This document shows positions 9,501 to 15,667 of a stretch of DNA of 21,997 bases, in pieces. Under the pieces are notes generated by a model. It ran no database searches. It saw nothing but the letters and a program-made list of their open reading frames with translations, and had not been told where the DNA came from. Where the stretch lies: positions 1-21,997 of the forward strand of contig JAVWMQ010000029.1 of assembly GCA_036637375.1 (NCBI GenBank), given 5' to 3'. The translations under genes and the position numbers were made by a program. Within the stretch, counting starts at the first letter, position 1, and every line of letters begins with the position of its first letter. Origin of the DNA: JAVWMQ01 sp036637375. GTDB taxonomy: Bacteria > Bacillota > Clostridia > Peptostreptococcales > Anaerovoracaceae.

Positions 9501-10002
9501 TGAAATAAATGATGGGGAAAAGGTTTCGATTGCAGGTCTTGTTACAAGTAAAAAGACCTTAATAACAAAAAATAACAAAATGATGGCTTTTATTGAAATC
9601 GAAGACTTATATGGAATTACAGAAGTAATTATATTTCCAAATATATATGAGAGATATCATGAACTAATAAAAGAAGATGAAATATTGGTGATTAGGGGAA
9701 CGCTGAATTTCAAAGAGGACGAAAGTCCAAAAATATTGGCGGATACTATTAGAGATCTAAAAAAGATTAAAGACGATAGTGCATCTTTGAAGATAAAGTT
9801 GCCAGAAGTAGGTTCTGAACAAGAATTCCTTGAAAAAATCAAGGAGATTTTACTTGCCCACAAGGGAGATACGCCAGTAATAATTTATAGAAATAATGGA
9901 AAAGCTTTTAAAACTGCAAAAGATTTGTGGGTGACAGTAGATGAAGACTTAATACATAAAATGGAAGGATTAGTAGGAACTAATAATGTCAAAAAACAAT
10001 GA
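6562..10002 (+). CDS. dnaE: DNA polymerase III subunit alpha (DnaE type)
   Basis: A 1146-residue C-family replicative polymerase. The N-terminal PHP domain starts with HLHVHTEYSLLDGA (residues 5-18). The polymerase core has GPGRGSAAGS and the catalytic PDIDIDF motif at 395-401 (Asp396, Asp398, Asp400), with the further expected Asp at 548 in LLKMDFLGLRNLT. Helix-hairpin-helix sequence follows (about residues 830-880), and an OB-fold lies near 985-1065 (VSIAGLVTSKKT to RGTLNF). It lacks the inserted 3'-5' exonuclease of PolC, so it is the DnaE partner and not the Gram-positive PolC. It starts 10 bases after pycA with the AAGGAG site at 6551-6556. Its end overlaps the helicase start by 17 bases, suggesting coupled translation. 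The early coding region contains an 11-bp stem-loop (separate entry). Confidence 0.96.
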   Translation: MAFTHLHVHTEYSLLDGAASIKKLVARVKELGMDSVAITDHGVMFGVVDFWRECKKNDIKPIIGCEIYTAARKLSDKNPEKDKRQGHLVLLAKNNTGYHNLVKIVSKGYTEGFYYKPRIDKDVLRQYSEGIVCLTACLAGNVQQCLLRNDYHGAKTEVLELIDIFGKDNVFLELQDQGLEEEAKILPLMKRLHEETNVPFVATNDVHYIKREDAISHDVLLCIQTATTVDEENRMRFPNDQFYLKSENEMRMVFAGTPDAIDNTHKIAEMCNVEFEFGKLHLPDFVAPDNKTNGEYLRELCEKGLFDRYKEVTGQLKERLDYELDTIEKMGYVEYFLIVWDFINYAKQNGIMVGPGRGSAAGSIVAYTLRITDIDPIKYNLIFERFLNPERISMPDIDIDFCYERRQEVIDYVISKYGEEKVAQIITFGTMKAKAAIRDVGRALNVSYAETDVIAKAIPFELKMTIDRALSMNPDLKNSYEKDNTVKKIIDTARAIEGMPRHASTHAAGVVISKKSIDEYVPLYLAEKGISTQFTMTTIEELGLLKMDFLGLRNLTVIRDALELIKVNHGIDIDFSKMDYDDPKVYDMISKGNTQGVFQLESAGMTQFMKNLRPDCFEDIVAGISLYRPGPMASIPTYIENKKNPSKIKYLHESLEPILKVTYGCLVYQEQVMQIVRELAGYTYGRSDILRRAMGKKKMDVMLSEKETFIKGCSEKNIQSNIAEEIFNQMVSFAEYAFNKSHAAAYAVVGYETGYLKAHFPTEFMAALMTSVIGDGTQINKYIRNCNEMGIEVLPPDINESGKKFTVVDGRIRFGLLGVKNVGEGVIDAIIDARVQKGNPKDIFSFINNLDIHRVNKKAIESLIKAGALDSLNDNKAQHLAVYEALIESAQNMSKKNIAGQLSLFEINTEQMEAGDATTKLPDVKPFPKEIISAFEKEMLGVYITEHPLKDYVEQLSRVSSVNADLLNRAVQQMTDGVDCEINDGEKVSIAGLVTSKKTLITKNNKMMAFIEIEDLYGITEVIIFPNIYERYHELIKEDEILVIRGTLNFKEDESPKILADTIRDLKKIKDDSASLKIKLPEVGSEQEFLEKIKEILLAHKGDTPVIIYRNNGKAFKTAKDLWVTVDEDLIHKMEGLVGTNNVKKQ
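6611..6640 (+). repeat. Inverted repeat / stem-loop inside early dnaE coding sequence
   Basis: GAGCAGCTAGC (6611-6621) pairs with GCTAGTTGCTC (6630-6640): 11 pairs, one of them a G-T wobble, around an eight-base loop. It lies about 50-79 bases after the dnaE start codon, in codons 17-27. No T-run follows, so it is not a terminator. Any role in translation or RNA stability is speculative. Confidence 0.4.
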
Positions 10003-11461
10003 AAACAATAGAGAAGTTAATGAAATTAATAAAGTTAAATATTCGGATTCAGGAGTGAATCCAGATATTGTAAAGGCTGTAGAAGATATGGGTTTCACAC
10101 ATATGACACCAATTCAAGAACAGGCAATTCCTGTATTTATGAGTGGAAAAGATATAATTGGACAAGCTCAAACAGGTACAGGTAAAACAGCTGCATTTGG
10201 TATACCTCTTATTCAAAAGATTAATGGGGATGATAAAAATGTTCAAGCAATTATACTTTGCCCAACAAGAGAACTAGCTGTTCAGGTTGCTGATGAAATG
10301 CGTAGATTTACTAAATATATGAGATCCATAAAAATGGTTTGTATATATGGTGGACAAGATATGAGTAGACAGATTCAGGCTATCAAGGGATCTCAGATTG
10401 TAATTGGAACTCCAGGTAGAGTTATGGATCATATGAGGAGAAAAACGCTAAAACTAAATGGTATTCATACAGTTGTTCTTGATGAAGCTGATGAAATGTT
10501 AAATATGGGATTTAGAGAAGATATTGAAACAATTCTTGAAGATGTTCCAGAAGAAAGACAGATTGCACTTTTCTCAGCGACTATGCCACAGGCAATTATT
10601 GATATTACAAAAAAATATCAGAGAAATGCAATTCATGTAAAAACTCTAAAAAGAGAATTGACTATGCCATCAATTGATCAATACTATTTTGATGTAAAAA
10701 GTAAAGATAAAGAAGAAGTTTTATGCAGATTACTTGACTATCATAACCCAAAAAGAGCTTTAATATTTTGCAAGACAAAGAGAGGGGCAGATGCCTTATC
10801 TGGAATACTTAAAGCTAGAGGATATCATGCAGAACCTTTGCATGGGGACTTGAGTCAGGGACAGAGAAATGCTGCAATGGCACAATTTAGACATGGTAGA
10901 GCAAATATATTAATTGCAACAGACGTTGCGGCTAGAGGTATAGATGTAGATGATGTAGAAGCTGTATTTAATTATGACATTCCAATGGAAGAAGAGTACT
11001 ATGTTCATAGGATTGGTAGAACAGGCAGAGCGGGCAGAAAAGGTCAGTCATTTACTTTTGTTGTTGGAAAAGAAATCTACAAATTAAAATCAATAGAAAG
11101 ATATTGCAAAACTGAGATTAAAAGAGGGACACTTCCATCAGCAGTATCAGTAATGAAAACAAAATCTGACAAAATTATGCACCAAGCATTTAGATTAAGC
11201 AAACAAGGTGAACTTGCACACATAAAGAAGCTTATTAGAGCTAAATTAAATGAAAACGGTGGAAGTATTGAAGAGTTAGCAGCAGGTCTTTTAAAAATGC
11301 ATATGGGAGAAGATGTTAAGGAAATTGATATCTTTGAATTTAAAGAAAACTCTCAAAATCATAAAAAGAATAAAACAGGTGGTAAAAAACCAAGACCAAG
11401 TAGAACAAGAAATAATAAAAATAGAAATGAAAGAAAACAAAAGAACTATAGACATAAATAG
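9986..11461 (+). CDS. DEAD-box ATP-dependent RNA helicase (CshA-like)
   Basis: A 491-residue RNA helicase that unwinds short RNA duplexes with ATP. Such enzymes act in RNA decay, ribosome assembly and cold adaptation. Visible motifs are the Q motif GFTHMTPIQEQAIP, motif I AQTGTGKT (61-68), PTRELA, TPGRV, motif II DEAD (166-169), motif III SAT (197-199), ARGIDV and motif VI HRIGRTGR (341-348). The last 40 or so residues form a Lys/Arg/Asn-rich tail, probably disordered and RNA-binding. I see no RRM of the DbpA type, which favours a CshA-like protein. The ATG at 9986 lies within the last codons of dnaE, in another frame, with AGGA upstream. It is the last gene of the long operon, and a terminator follows within 10 bases. 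Confidence 0.95.
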   Translation: MSKNNENNREVNEINKVKYSDSGVNPDIVKAVEDMGFTHMTPIQEQAIPVFMSGKDIIGQAQTGTGKTAAFGIPLIQKINGDDKNVQAIILCPTRELAVQVADEMRRFTKYMRSIKMVCIYGGQDMSRQIQAIKGSQIVIGTPGRVMDHMRRKTLKLNGIHTVVLDEADEMLNMGFREDIETILEDVPEERQIALFSATMPQAIIDITKKYQRNAIHVKTLKRELTMPSIDQYYFDVKSKDKEEVLCRLLDYHNPKRALIFCKTKRGADALSGILKARGYHAEPLHGDLSQGQRNAAMAQFRHGRANILIATDVAARGIDVDDVEAVFNYDIPMEEEYYVHRIGRTGRAGRKGQSFTFVVGKEIYKLKSIERYCKTEIKRGTLPSAVSVMKTKSDKIMHQAFRLSKQGELAHIKKLIRAKLNENGGSIEELAAGLLKMHMGEDVKEIDIFEFKENSQNHKKNKTGGKKPRPSRTRNNKNRNERKQKNYRHK

Positions 11462-11470
11462 TTAAGAATA

Positions 11471-11503
11471 AAACAGCCTAGATAATTATCTGGGTTGTTT
11501 TTT
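11471..11503 (+). terminator. Rho-independent terminator after the DEAD-box helicase gene
   Basis: Arm 11472-11483 pairs with 11488-11499 (12 bp, including G-T wobbles) around the loop AATT. A T-rich run follows at 11498-11503. It lies just after the helicase stop and closes the operon that begins at typA. Confidence 0.85.
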
Positions 11504-11519
11504 AGTTTAAGATACAGTC

Positions 11520-11548
11520 TATACATAATGTGCAAAATGGTATATAGT
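11520..11548 (+). promoter_or_regulatory. Weak candidate promoter for pfkA
   Basis: TATACA (11520-11525) and TATAGT (11543-11548) are separated by 17 bases. The region is very AT-rich, and other -10-like sequences exist (TAAAAT at 11548-11553, TATATT at 11555-11560). The terminator just upstream means that pfkA needs its own promoter here; which hexamers are used is uncertain. Confidence 0.35.
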
Positions 11549-11588
11549 AAAATATATATTGTAAAGTGTTGTTTAGAGGAGCGAAGCT

Positions 11589-12548
11589 ATGAAAAGATTG
11601 GCGATTTTAACGAGTGGAGGAGATTCTCCAGGTATGAATGCTGCAATTAGAGCAATTGTAAGGAGCAGTATAAAATATAATATACAAGCATTTGGTGTTA
11701 TTCATGGATATGACGGATTAATTAATAATGAATTTGAAGAATTAGATGTTGCTTCTGTTGGAGATATTGTTCATAGAGGTGGAACTATTTTAAAAACTGC
11801 ACGAAGTGAGAAATTTAAAACTTTAGAAGGACAAAAAATAGCAGCAGAAAATTTGCTGAAGAACGATATTGATGCTTTAGTTGTTATTGGTGGAGATGGC
11901 TCTCTGAGAGGAGCTGCTGAAATATCAAAACTAGGTGTTAATGTTGTTGTTTTGCCAGCAACAATTGACAATGATATGGGATGCACTGATTTTACTATTG
12001 GATTTGATACGGCAGTAAATACTGTATTAGATGCAATATCTAAAATAAGAGATACTGGATCTAGCCATGATAGGATTTCAATTATAGAGGTTATGGGCAG
12101 GCATTGTGGTGATATTGCGCTTCAGGCTGGCGTTTCAGGTGGAGCAGATTATATTTTGATACCAGAATTAGTATGTGATTATAATGAATTATTAGAAAAA
12201 ATTTCTAATAGCTGTGAAAGAGATAAAAAACATAGTATTATAGTCAGAGCAGAGGGGGCAGATATATCTAACGATGAAATTTCAAAAGTTGTAAGAGAAG
12301 CAACTGGGGAAGAAGCAAGACTTACAGTACTTGGGTATATACAAAGAGGTGGATCTCCTACAAATAGAGATAGAATGATAGCATCATTAATGGGAGCTTA
12401 TGCAGTTGAGCTAATTAACAATGATGACGGAAACAAAGTTATCTGTCAAAGAGGAAATGATATAGTCGGCGTTGATATTGATGAGGCAATTCATCTGGAA
12501 AGAGAGCCAGATTTTGGTTTACTTAGAATTGCATTACAGCTTTCATAA
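11589..12548 (+). CDS. pfkA: ATP-dependent 6-phosphofructokinase
   Basis: A 319-residue enzyme that phosphorylates fructose 6-phosphate to fructose 1,6-bisphosphate, the committed step of glycolysis. The length and residue numbering match bacterial PfkA closely: GGDSPGMNAAIR at 10-21, GGDGS at 101-105, and TIDND at 125-129 with the catalytic Asp at 127 as in E. coli. MGRHCG and the substrate-binding GYIQRGGSPT are also present. The Gly after GGDG-S and the overall form favour ATP rather than pyrophosphate as donor, but this is family-level reasoning. The ATG at 11589 follows AGAGGAG at good spacing. It appears monocistronic: a terminator lies before it and a strong inverted repeat just after it. 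In many Firmicutes pfkA lies next to dnaE and pyk; here the helicase gene separates it from dnaE and no pyk is visible. Confidence 0.97.
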   Translation: MKRLAILTSGGDSPGMNAAIRAIVRSSIKYNIQAFGVIHGYDGLINNEFEELDVASVGDIVHRGGTILKTARSEKFKTLEGQKIAAENLLKNDIDALVVIGGDGSLRGAAEISKLGVNVVVLPATIDNDMGCTDFTIGFDTAVNTVLDAISKIRDTGSSHDRISIIEVMGRHCGDIALQAGVSGGADYILIPELVCDYNELLEKISNSCERDKKHSIIVRAEGADISNDEISKVVREATGEEARLTVLGYIQRGGSPTNRDRMIASLMGAYAVELINNDDGNKVICQRGNDIVGVDIDEAIHLEREPDFGLLRIALQLS

Positions 12549-12549
12549 A

Positions 12550-12600
12550 AATACCTCCTAAGTAGGTTTGGTTATTTACCTTGTCTACTTAGGAGGTATT
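12550..12600. terminator. Bidirectional terminator between convergent pfkA and dinB (perfect 16-bp inverted repeat)
   Basis: AATACCTCCTAAGTAG (12550-12565) is the exact reverse complement of 12585-12600, with a 19-base loop. It starts two bases after the pfkA stop and ends 31 bases before the dinB stop. Read on the minus strand, the hairpin is followed by TATTTTTAT, a reasonable U-tract for dinB. On the plus strand there is no T-run, only an AT-rich flank. Both arms contain the AGGAGG/CCTCCT core. The structure is certain; its use as a terminator in both directions is inferred. Confidence 0.7.
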
Positions 12601-12631
12601 ATATCATAATGGAAAGTATCTTTTTTATTAT

Positions 12632-13864
12632 TTATTCAGAATCTTTGTCATTATCTTTTAGCCAAGAGGCTATATCGCTAGCTATAATACTTCCAGAAGA
12701 AATAGAATTTCCGCCGTATTTATCTCTAATACTATCAATTGCTCTTTCGAGTTTTTCGTTTTTGGCTCTATCATTACTTTGTCCAATATTTTGAAACATA
12801 TTAATTTGTTCATCTTGATTTTCATCAACTAAACTAATTGCGGTAACCGTCAGCAACCTAATTGGATCAGATATATTCCAGTAAGTTTTAATTAAACTTA
12901 ATGCTTCTCTCGATATATCTGAAGTGAGGTTAGTAGCGTAGTCTAATGTCTTTTGACGTGAAATAACTTTAAATGTAGGGTCTTTGATATCAACCTTAAT
13001 TCCATATGCCTTTAATTTGTGCCTTCTAAGCCTACTAGCGACTTTATCACTTAGACCTATAACGCCTGCCTTGATATCTTCAATGGAAACAAGGTTTCGA
13101 CTAAATGTCATTCCGTGTCCTACAGATTTAATCGGTTCTCTATTGCTATAAAGGGAAACTGGTGAAGTATCATAGCCATTGGAATAATCATACAAAAGTT
13201 GTCCCTGCTTTCCTAAAAGGGATATTAGGGATTTGGGATTAGTATTTGCAAGATCACCAATTGTAAAAATACCGAACTTGTTTAGCTTATTGTTAGTAGC
13301 TTTACCAACAAAGAAAAGTTCGCTTACAGGTAATGGCCAAAGAAGAGTTTTAAAGTTTTCTCTAGTTATAACAGTTGTTGCGTCAGGTTTTTTGTATTCA
13401 CTTCCCATTTTTGCAAAAATTTTATTATATGATACACCAGCAGAAAGGGTTAAACCTAATTCATTTTTTACAGTTGTTCGTATTAAATCAGCTATTTCCT
13501 TGCCAGTGCCAAATAAATTTTGGCTATTAGTTACATCTAGCCAAGATTCATCAATAGAAAAAGGTTCTACCATATCCGTAAAACGATTGTAAATTTCATT
13601 GATTTTTTTACTATATTCTTTATATTTTTCCATGTGTGGAGGAATAGAAACTAAACTGGGGCATTTTTTTTTGGCTTGCCAAAGCGTTTCGGCGGTAACT
13701 ATACCATATTGTTTAGCAATTTCATTTTTTGCCAATATAATACCGTGACGGTTATTGGGATTACCACAAACCGCAACAGGTTTATCTATTAATTCTGGGT
13801 GTTCTAAAAGCTCGCATGAAGCATAAAATGCGTTCATATCGCAGTGTAAAATTATTCTATCCAT
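12632..13864 (-). CDS. dinB: Y-family DNA polymerase IV (DinB)
   Basis: A 410-residue translesion polymerase that copies past damaged bases at low fidelity. The catalytic carboxylates are visible: Asp9 in HCDMNAFYAS, and Asp105/Glu106 in FSIDESWLDVT. Tyr14 takes the steric-gate position. Helix-hairpin-helix sequence (FGIFTIGDLANTNP) and a little-finger domain follow. QINMF at 353-357 resembles the sliding-clamp-binding pentapeptide found near the C-terminus of Pol IV. I chose the ATG at 13864; an in-frame TTG at 13885 would add seven unconserved residues. Neither start has a Shine-Dalgarno, and a promoter is placed so that transcription would begin at the A of this ATG (separate entry). It is the only minus-strand gene, convergent with pfkA and divergent from the SCIFF gene. 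I saw no LexA-box-like palindrome upstream. Confidence 0.95.
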   Translation of the reverse strand: MDRIILHCDMNAFYASCELLEHPELIDKPVAVCGNPNNRHGIILAKNEIAKQYGIVTAETLWQAKKKCPSLVSIPPHMEKYKEYSKKINEIYNRFTDMVEPFSIDESWLDVTNSQNLFGTGKEIADLIRTTVKNELGLTLSAGVSYNKIFAKMGSEYKKPDATTVITRENFKTLLWPLPVSELFFVGKATNNKLNKFGIFTIGDLANTNPKSLISLLGKQGQLLYDYSNGYDTSPVSLYSNREPIKSVGHGMTFSRNLVSIEDIKAGVIGLSDKVASRLRRHKLKAYGIKVDIKDPTFKVISRQKTLDYATNLTSDISREALSLIKTYWNISDPIRLLTVTAISLVDENQDEQINMFQNIGQSNDRAKNEKLERAIDSIRDKYGGNSISSGSIIASDIASWLKDNDKDSE

Positions 13865-13870
13865 GATACA

Positions 13871-13899
13871 AGTATAAATAAACAAGTTATATATTACAA
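13871..13899 (-). promoter_or_regulatory. Candidate dinB promoter giving a leaderless mRNA
   Basis: On the minus strand TTGTAA (13899-13894) and TATACT (13876-13871) are separated by 17 bases. Six bases (TGTATC) then lead directly to the dinB ATG at 13864, so the expected +1 is the start codon itself. This fits the absence of a Shine-Dalgarno. Pattern match only. Confidence 0.5.
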
Positions 13900-13954
13900 T
13901 AGATTTTTATGTATATTATCTATTAAAATTGCTTTAATTTACAAGGTTAGAGCA

Positions 13955-13983
13955 TTGACAATATTTTGATAGTTTGATAAAAT
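13955..13983 (+). promoter_or_regulatory. Strong sigma-A promoter of the SCIFF peptide gene
   Basis: A consensus TTGACA (13955-13960), a 17-base spacer and TAAAAT (13978-13983) are present, with TG one base before the -10 (extended -10). This is the best promoter match in the window. The predicted start near 13990 gives a leader of about 22 bases, followed by AAGGAGG at 13997-14003 placed eight bases before the ATG. Confidence 0.75.
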
Positions 13984-14011
13984 AATAACTTGTAAAAAGG
14001 AGGCAAATAAC

Positions 14012-14161
14012 ATGAAAAGAATTAAAACAATTGAAACAAGAAATTTAAAAGAGTCTTTAAATGTTGGTGGATGTGGCGAATGTCAGACTTCATGTCAGTC
14101 AGCAAGCAAAACTTCTTGCAGTGTTGCAAATCAGCAGTGTGAACAGTGTAAGGAAAAATAA
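14012..14161 (+). CDS. scfA: SCIFF-family six-cysteine ranthipeptide precursor
   Basis: A 49-residue ribosomal peptide, too short for common gene-length cut-offs. It carries the SCIFF signature (six cysteines in about forty-five residues): a basic leader (MKRIKTIETRNLKESL), then GGCGECQTSCQSA and a Cys-rich core. SCIFF peptides are substrates of the adjacent radical SAM enzyme, which makes thioether links between Cys sulfur and another residue; their biological role is unknown. Cysteines are at 21, 24, 28, 36, 43 and 46. From memory, the usual family has a Cys at 32 and Thr at 37, the pair mapped as the thioether in a studied SCIFF peptide. Here both are Ser, and Cys46 is extra. The Shine-Dalgarno AAGGAGG and strong promoter imply high expression. 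Family membership is near certain from sequence plus the neighbouring maturase. Confidence 0.93.
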   Translation: MKRIKTIETRNLKESLNVGGCGECQTSCQSASKTSCSVANQQCEQCKEK

Positions 14162-14176
14162 GCAAAGATTATTCCG

Positions 14177-14210
14177 GCCGCTGTACTTTTGTATGGCGGC
14201 TATTTTGTTT
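14177..14210 (+). terminator. Intercistronic terminator/attenuator between the SCIFF gene and its maturase
   Basis: Bases 14177-14186 pair with 14191-14200 across ten positions (eight Watson-Crick pairs and two G-T wobbles) around a TTTT loop. The stem base is GCCGC/GCGGC, GC-rich for this genome, and TATTTTGTTT follows. It lies 16 bases after the SCIFF stop. No convincing promoter lies between it and the maturase, so partial read-through probably gives much more precursor mRNA than enzyme mRNA. Confidence 0.8.
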
Positions 14211-14253
14211 GCCAAGAAGCTTTAGACAAGTTAATGTAGAATAGGTGAGGAAT

Positions 14254-15603
14254 ATGATACATCAATATAAATTAAATGGATATAATATAGTTATAGATAA
14301 TAATAGTGGGGCTATTCATTCAGTAGATGATTTAGCTTATGATATAATAGGTTTATATGGGGATGATAAACTAAGTGAAAAAATACTTGAGAAATATAAA
14401 GATATAAATCAAAAAGATATAGATGAAACAATTGCAGATATTGAAGAATTAAAAAAACAGGGAAAACTTTTTTCTGAAGATATTTTCAGGGAATTTGCTC
14501 CAAAAATGAAAAAACAACAATCAGTTGTGAAAGCGATTTGTCTTCATGTAGCTCATGATTGTAATATGGATTGTGGGTACTGTTTTGCAGGTAAGGGTGA
14601 ATATAAAGGAGAAAAGGGAATGATGCCTTATGAGGTTGGAGTTAAAGCCCTTGATTTTTTGGTAGAAAATTCTGGAAGCAGACATAATTTAGAAGTGGAC
14701 TTTTTTGGTGGTGAACCATTACTTAACTGGAATGTTGTAAAGAAATTGGTTAGGTACGGTCGAACACTAGAGGCAAAACATAACAAGAACTTTAGGTTTA
14801 CATTAACTACAAATGGGTTAATGCTAAATGATGAAATCATTGAATTTTGTAATGAAGAAATGAGTAATGTTGTTATTAGTCTTGATGGTAAACCTGATGT
14901 TCATAACAATATGCGTAAAACTCGTGATGGCGGAGATACATACGATAGAATAATAGAAAGTTTTAAAGATTTAGCTGTTAGTAGAAAACAAAAAGATTAT
15001 TATATGAGGGGAACCTATACAAGCTATAATAAAGAGTTTGCAAGTGATATTATACATATGGCTGATGAAGGTTTTAAAGAATTATCAATGGAGCCAGTTG
15101 TAGCTCCAAAAGAAGCACCATATGCTTTGTCAGAAAAAGACTTGCCAATTTTAAAAAAGCAATATGAAATCTTAGCAAAAGAAATGCTAAAACGTAAGGC
15201 GGAAGGAAATGAATTTAATTTCTATCATTTTTCTGTAGATTTGACTGGTGGTCCTTGTATTTCAAAAAGAATTTCTGGTTGTGGTGTTGGAACAGAGTAC
15301 CTAGCAATTACACCAAAAGGTGACATTTACCCATGTCATCAGTTTGTAGGTGAAGATGAATTTTGTTTGGGAAATATTTTTAGTGGTATTGATAATTTAG
15401 ATTGTCTAGATAGATTTAGTGGGTGCAATGTTTATTCTCACAAAGAGTGTCAAGACTGTTTTGCGAAGTTATATTGTAGTGGTGGATGTGCAGCAAATGC
15501 ATATTTTTCTACAGGCAGTGTGAATGGAGTTTATAACCTTGGGTGTGAACTTCACAAAAAGAGAATTGAATGTGCAATTATGATGAAAGTGTCAACTTTG
15601 TAA
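14254..15603 (+). CDS. scfB: Radical SAM/SPASM thioether-forming SCIFF peptide maturase
   Basis: A 449-residue enzyme that uses S-adenosylmethionine and an iron-sulfur cluster to form a thioether cross-link in the SCIFF peptide. The N-terminal ~90 residues fit the PqqD-like RiPP recognition element that binds the leader. The radical SAM motif CNMDCGYC places cluster ligands at Cys103, Cys107 and Cys110, and FFGGEPLLNW follows. The C-terminal SPASM domain has many cysteines (GCGVGTEYLAI, YPCHQF, EFCLGN, CNVYSHKECQDC, YCSGGCAANAYF, LGCELH) for two auxiliary 4Fe-4S clusters. I chose the ATG at 14254 over a GTG at 14245: MIHQYKLNGYN is the family-like N-terminus, and AGGTGAGG lies just upstream. 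Length is normal for the family. All expected cluster cysteines appear present, so the enzyme looks intact although its peptide is atypical. Confidence 0.95.
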   Translation: MIHQYKLNGYNIVIDNNSGAIHSVDDLAYDIIGLYGDDKLSEKILEKYKDINQKDIDETIADIEELKKQGKLFSEDIFREFAPKMKKQQSVVKAICLHVAHDCNMDCGYCFAGKGEYKGEKGMMPYEVGVKALDFLVENSGSRHNLEVDFFGGEPLLNWNVVKKLVRYGRTLEAKHNKNFRFTLTTNGLMLNDEIIEFCNEEMSNVVISLDGKPDVHNNMRKTRDGGDTYDRIIESFKDLAVSRKQKDYYMRGTYTSYNKEFASDIIHMADEGFKELSMEPVVAPKEAPYALSEKDLPILKKQYEILAKEMLKRKAEGNEFNFYHFSVDLTGGPCISKRISGCGVGTEYLAITPKGDIYPCHQFVGEDEFCLGNIFSGIDNLDCLDRFSGCNVYSHKECQDCFAKLYCSGGCAANAYFSTGSVNGVYNLGCELHKKRIECAIMMKVSTL

Positions 15604-15604
15604 G

Positions 15605-15633
15605 TTTACATTAACATTTTAGAGTGTTAGAAT
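15605..15633 (+). promoter_or_regulatory. Candidate promoter for the polysaccharide deacetylase gene
   Basis: TTTACA (15605-15610), a 17-base spacer and TAGAAT (15628-15633), starting just after the maturase stop. The expected start near 15640 gives a leader of about 28 bases. It suggests that the deacetylase/DUF445 pair is transcribed separately from the SCIFF genes, although no terminator separates them. Confidence 0.55.
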
Positions 15634-15667
15634 TAAAGTACTGATAGTATGAAAGGAAACAGGAGTT

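Noticed and set aside
11500..11588. Catabolite-control (cre-like) site before pfkA, for example around TGTAAAGTGTTGTTTA
   Set aside because: It lacks the central CG and symmetry expected of a cre site.
12609..12794. Plus-strand reading frame preceded by AGGAGG at 12591-12596
   Set aside because: The AGGAGG is part of the terminator arm and the frame is antisense to the end of dinB; the hydrophobic product resembles no known protein.
13865..13885. TTG-initiated extension of dinB (seven extra residues)
   Set aside because: Pol IV proteins normally begin just before the catalytic HCDM block, and the promoter -10 lies inside this stretch.
14209..14237. Possible separate promoter for the maturase (TTGCCA, 17 bases, TAATGT)
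   Set aside because: Weak hexamers, and the expected start would fall in the ribosome binding site.
14245..14253. GTG start for the SCIFF maturase
   Set aside because: The GTG lies within the probable Shine-Dalgarno; the ATG at 14254 gives the typical MIHQYKLNGYN start.
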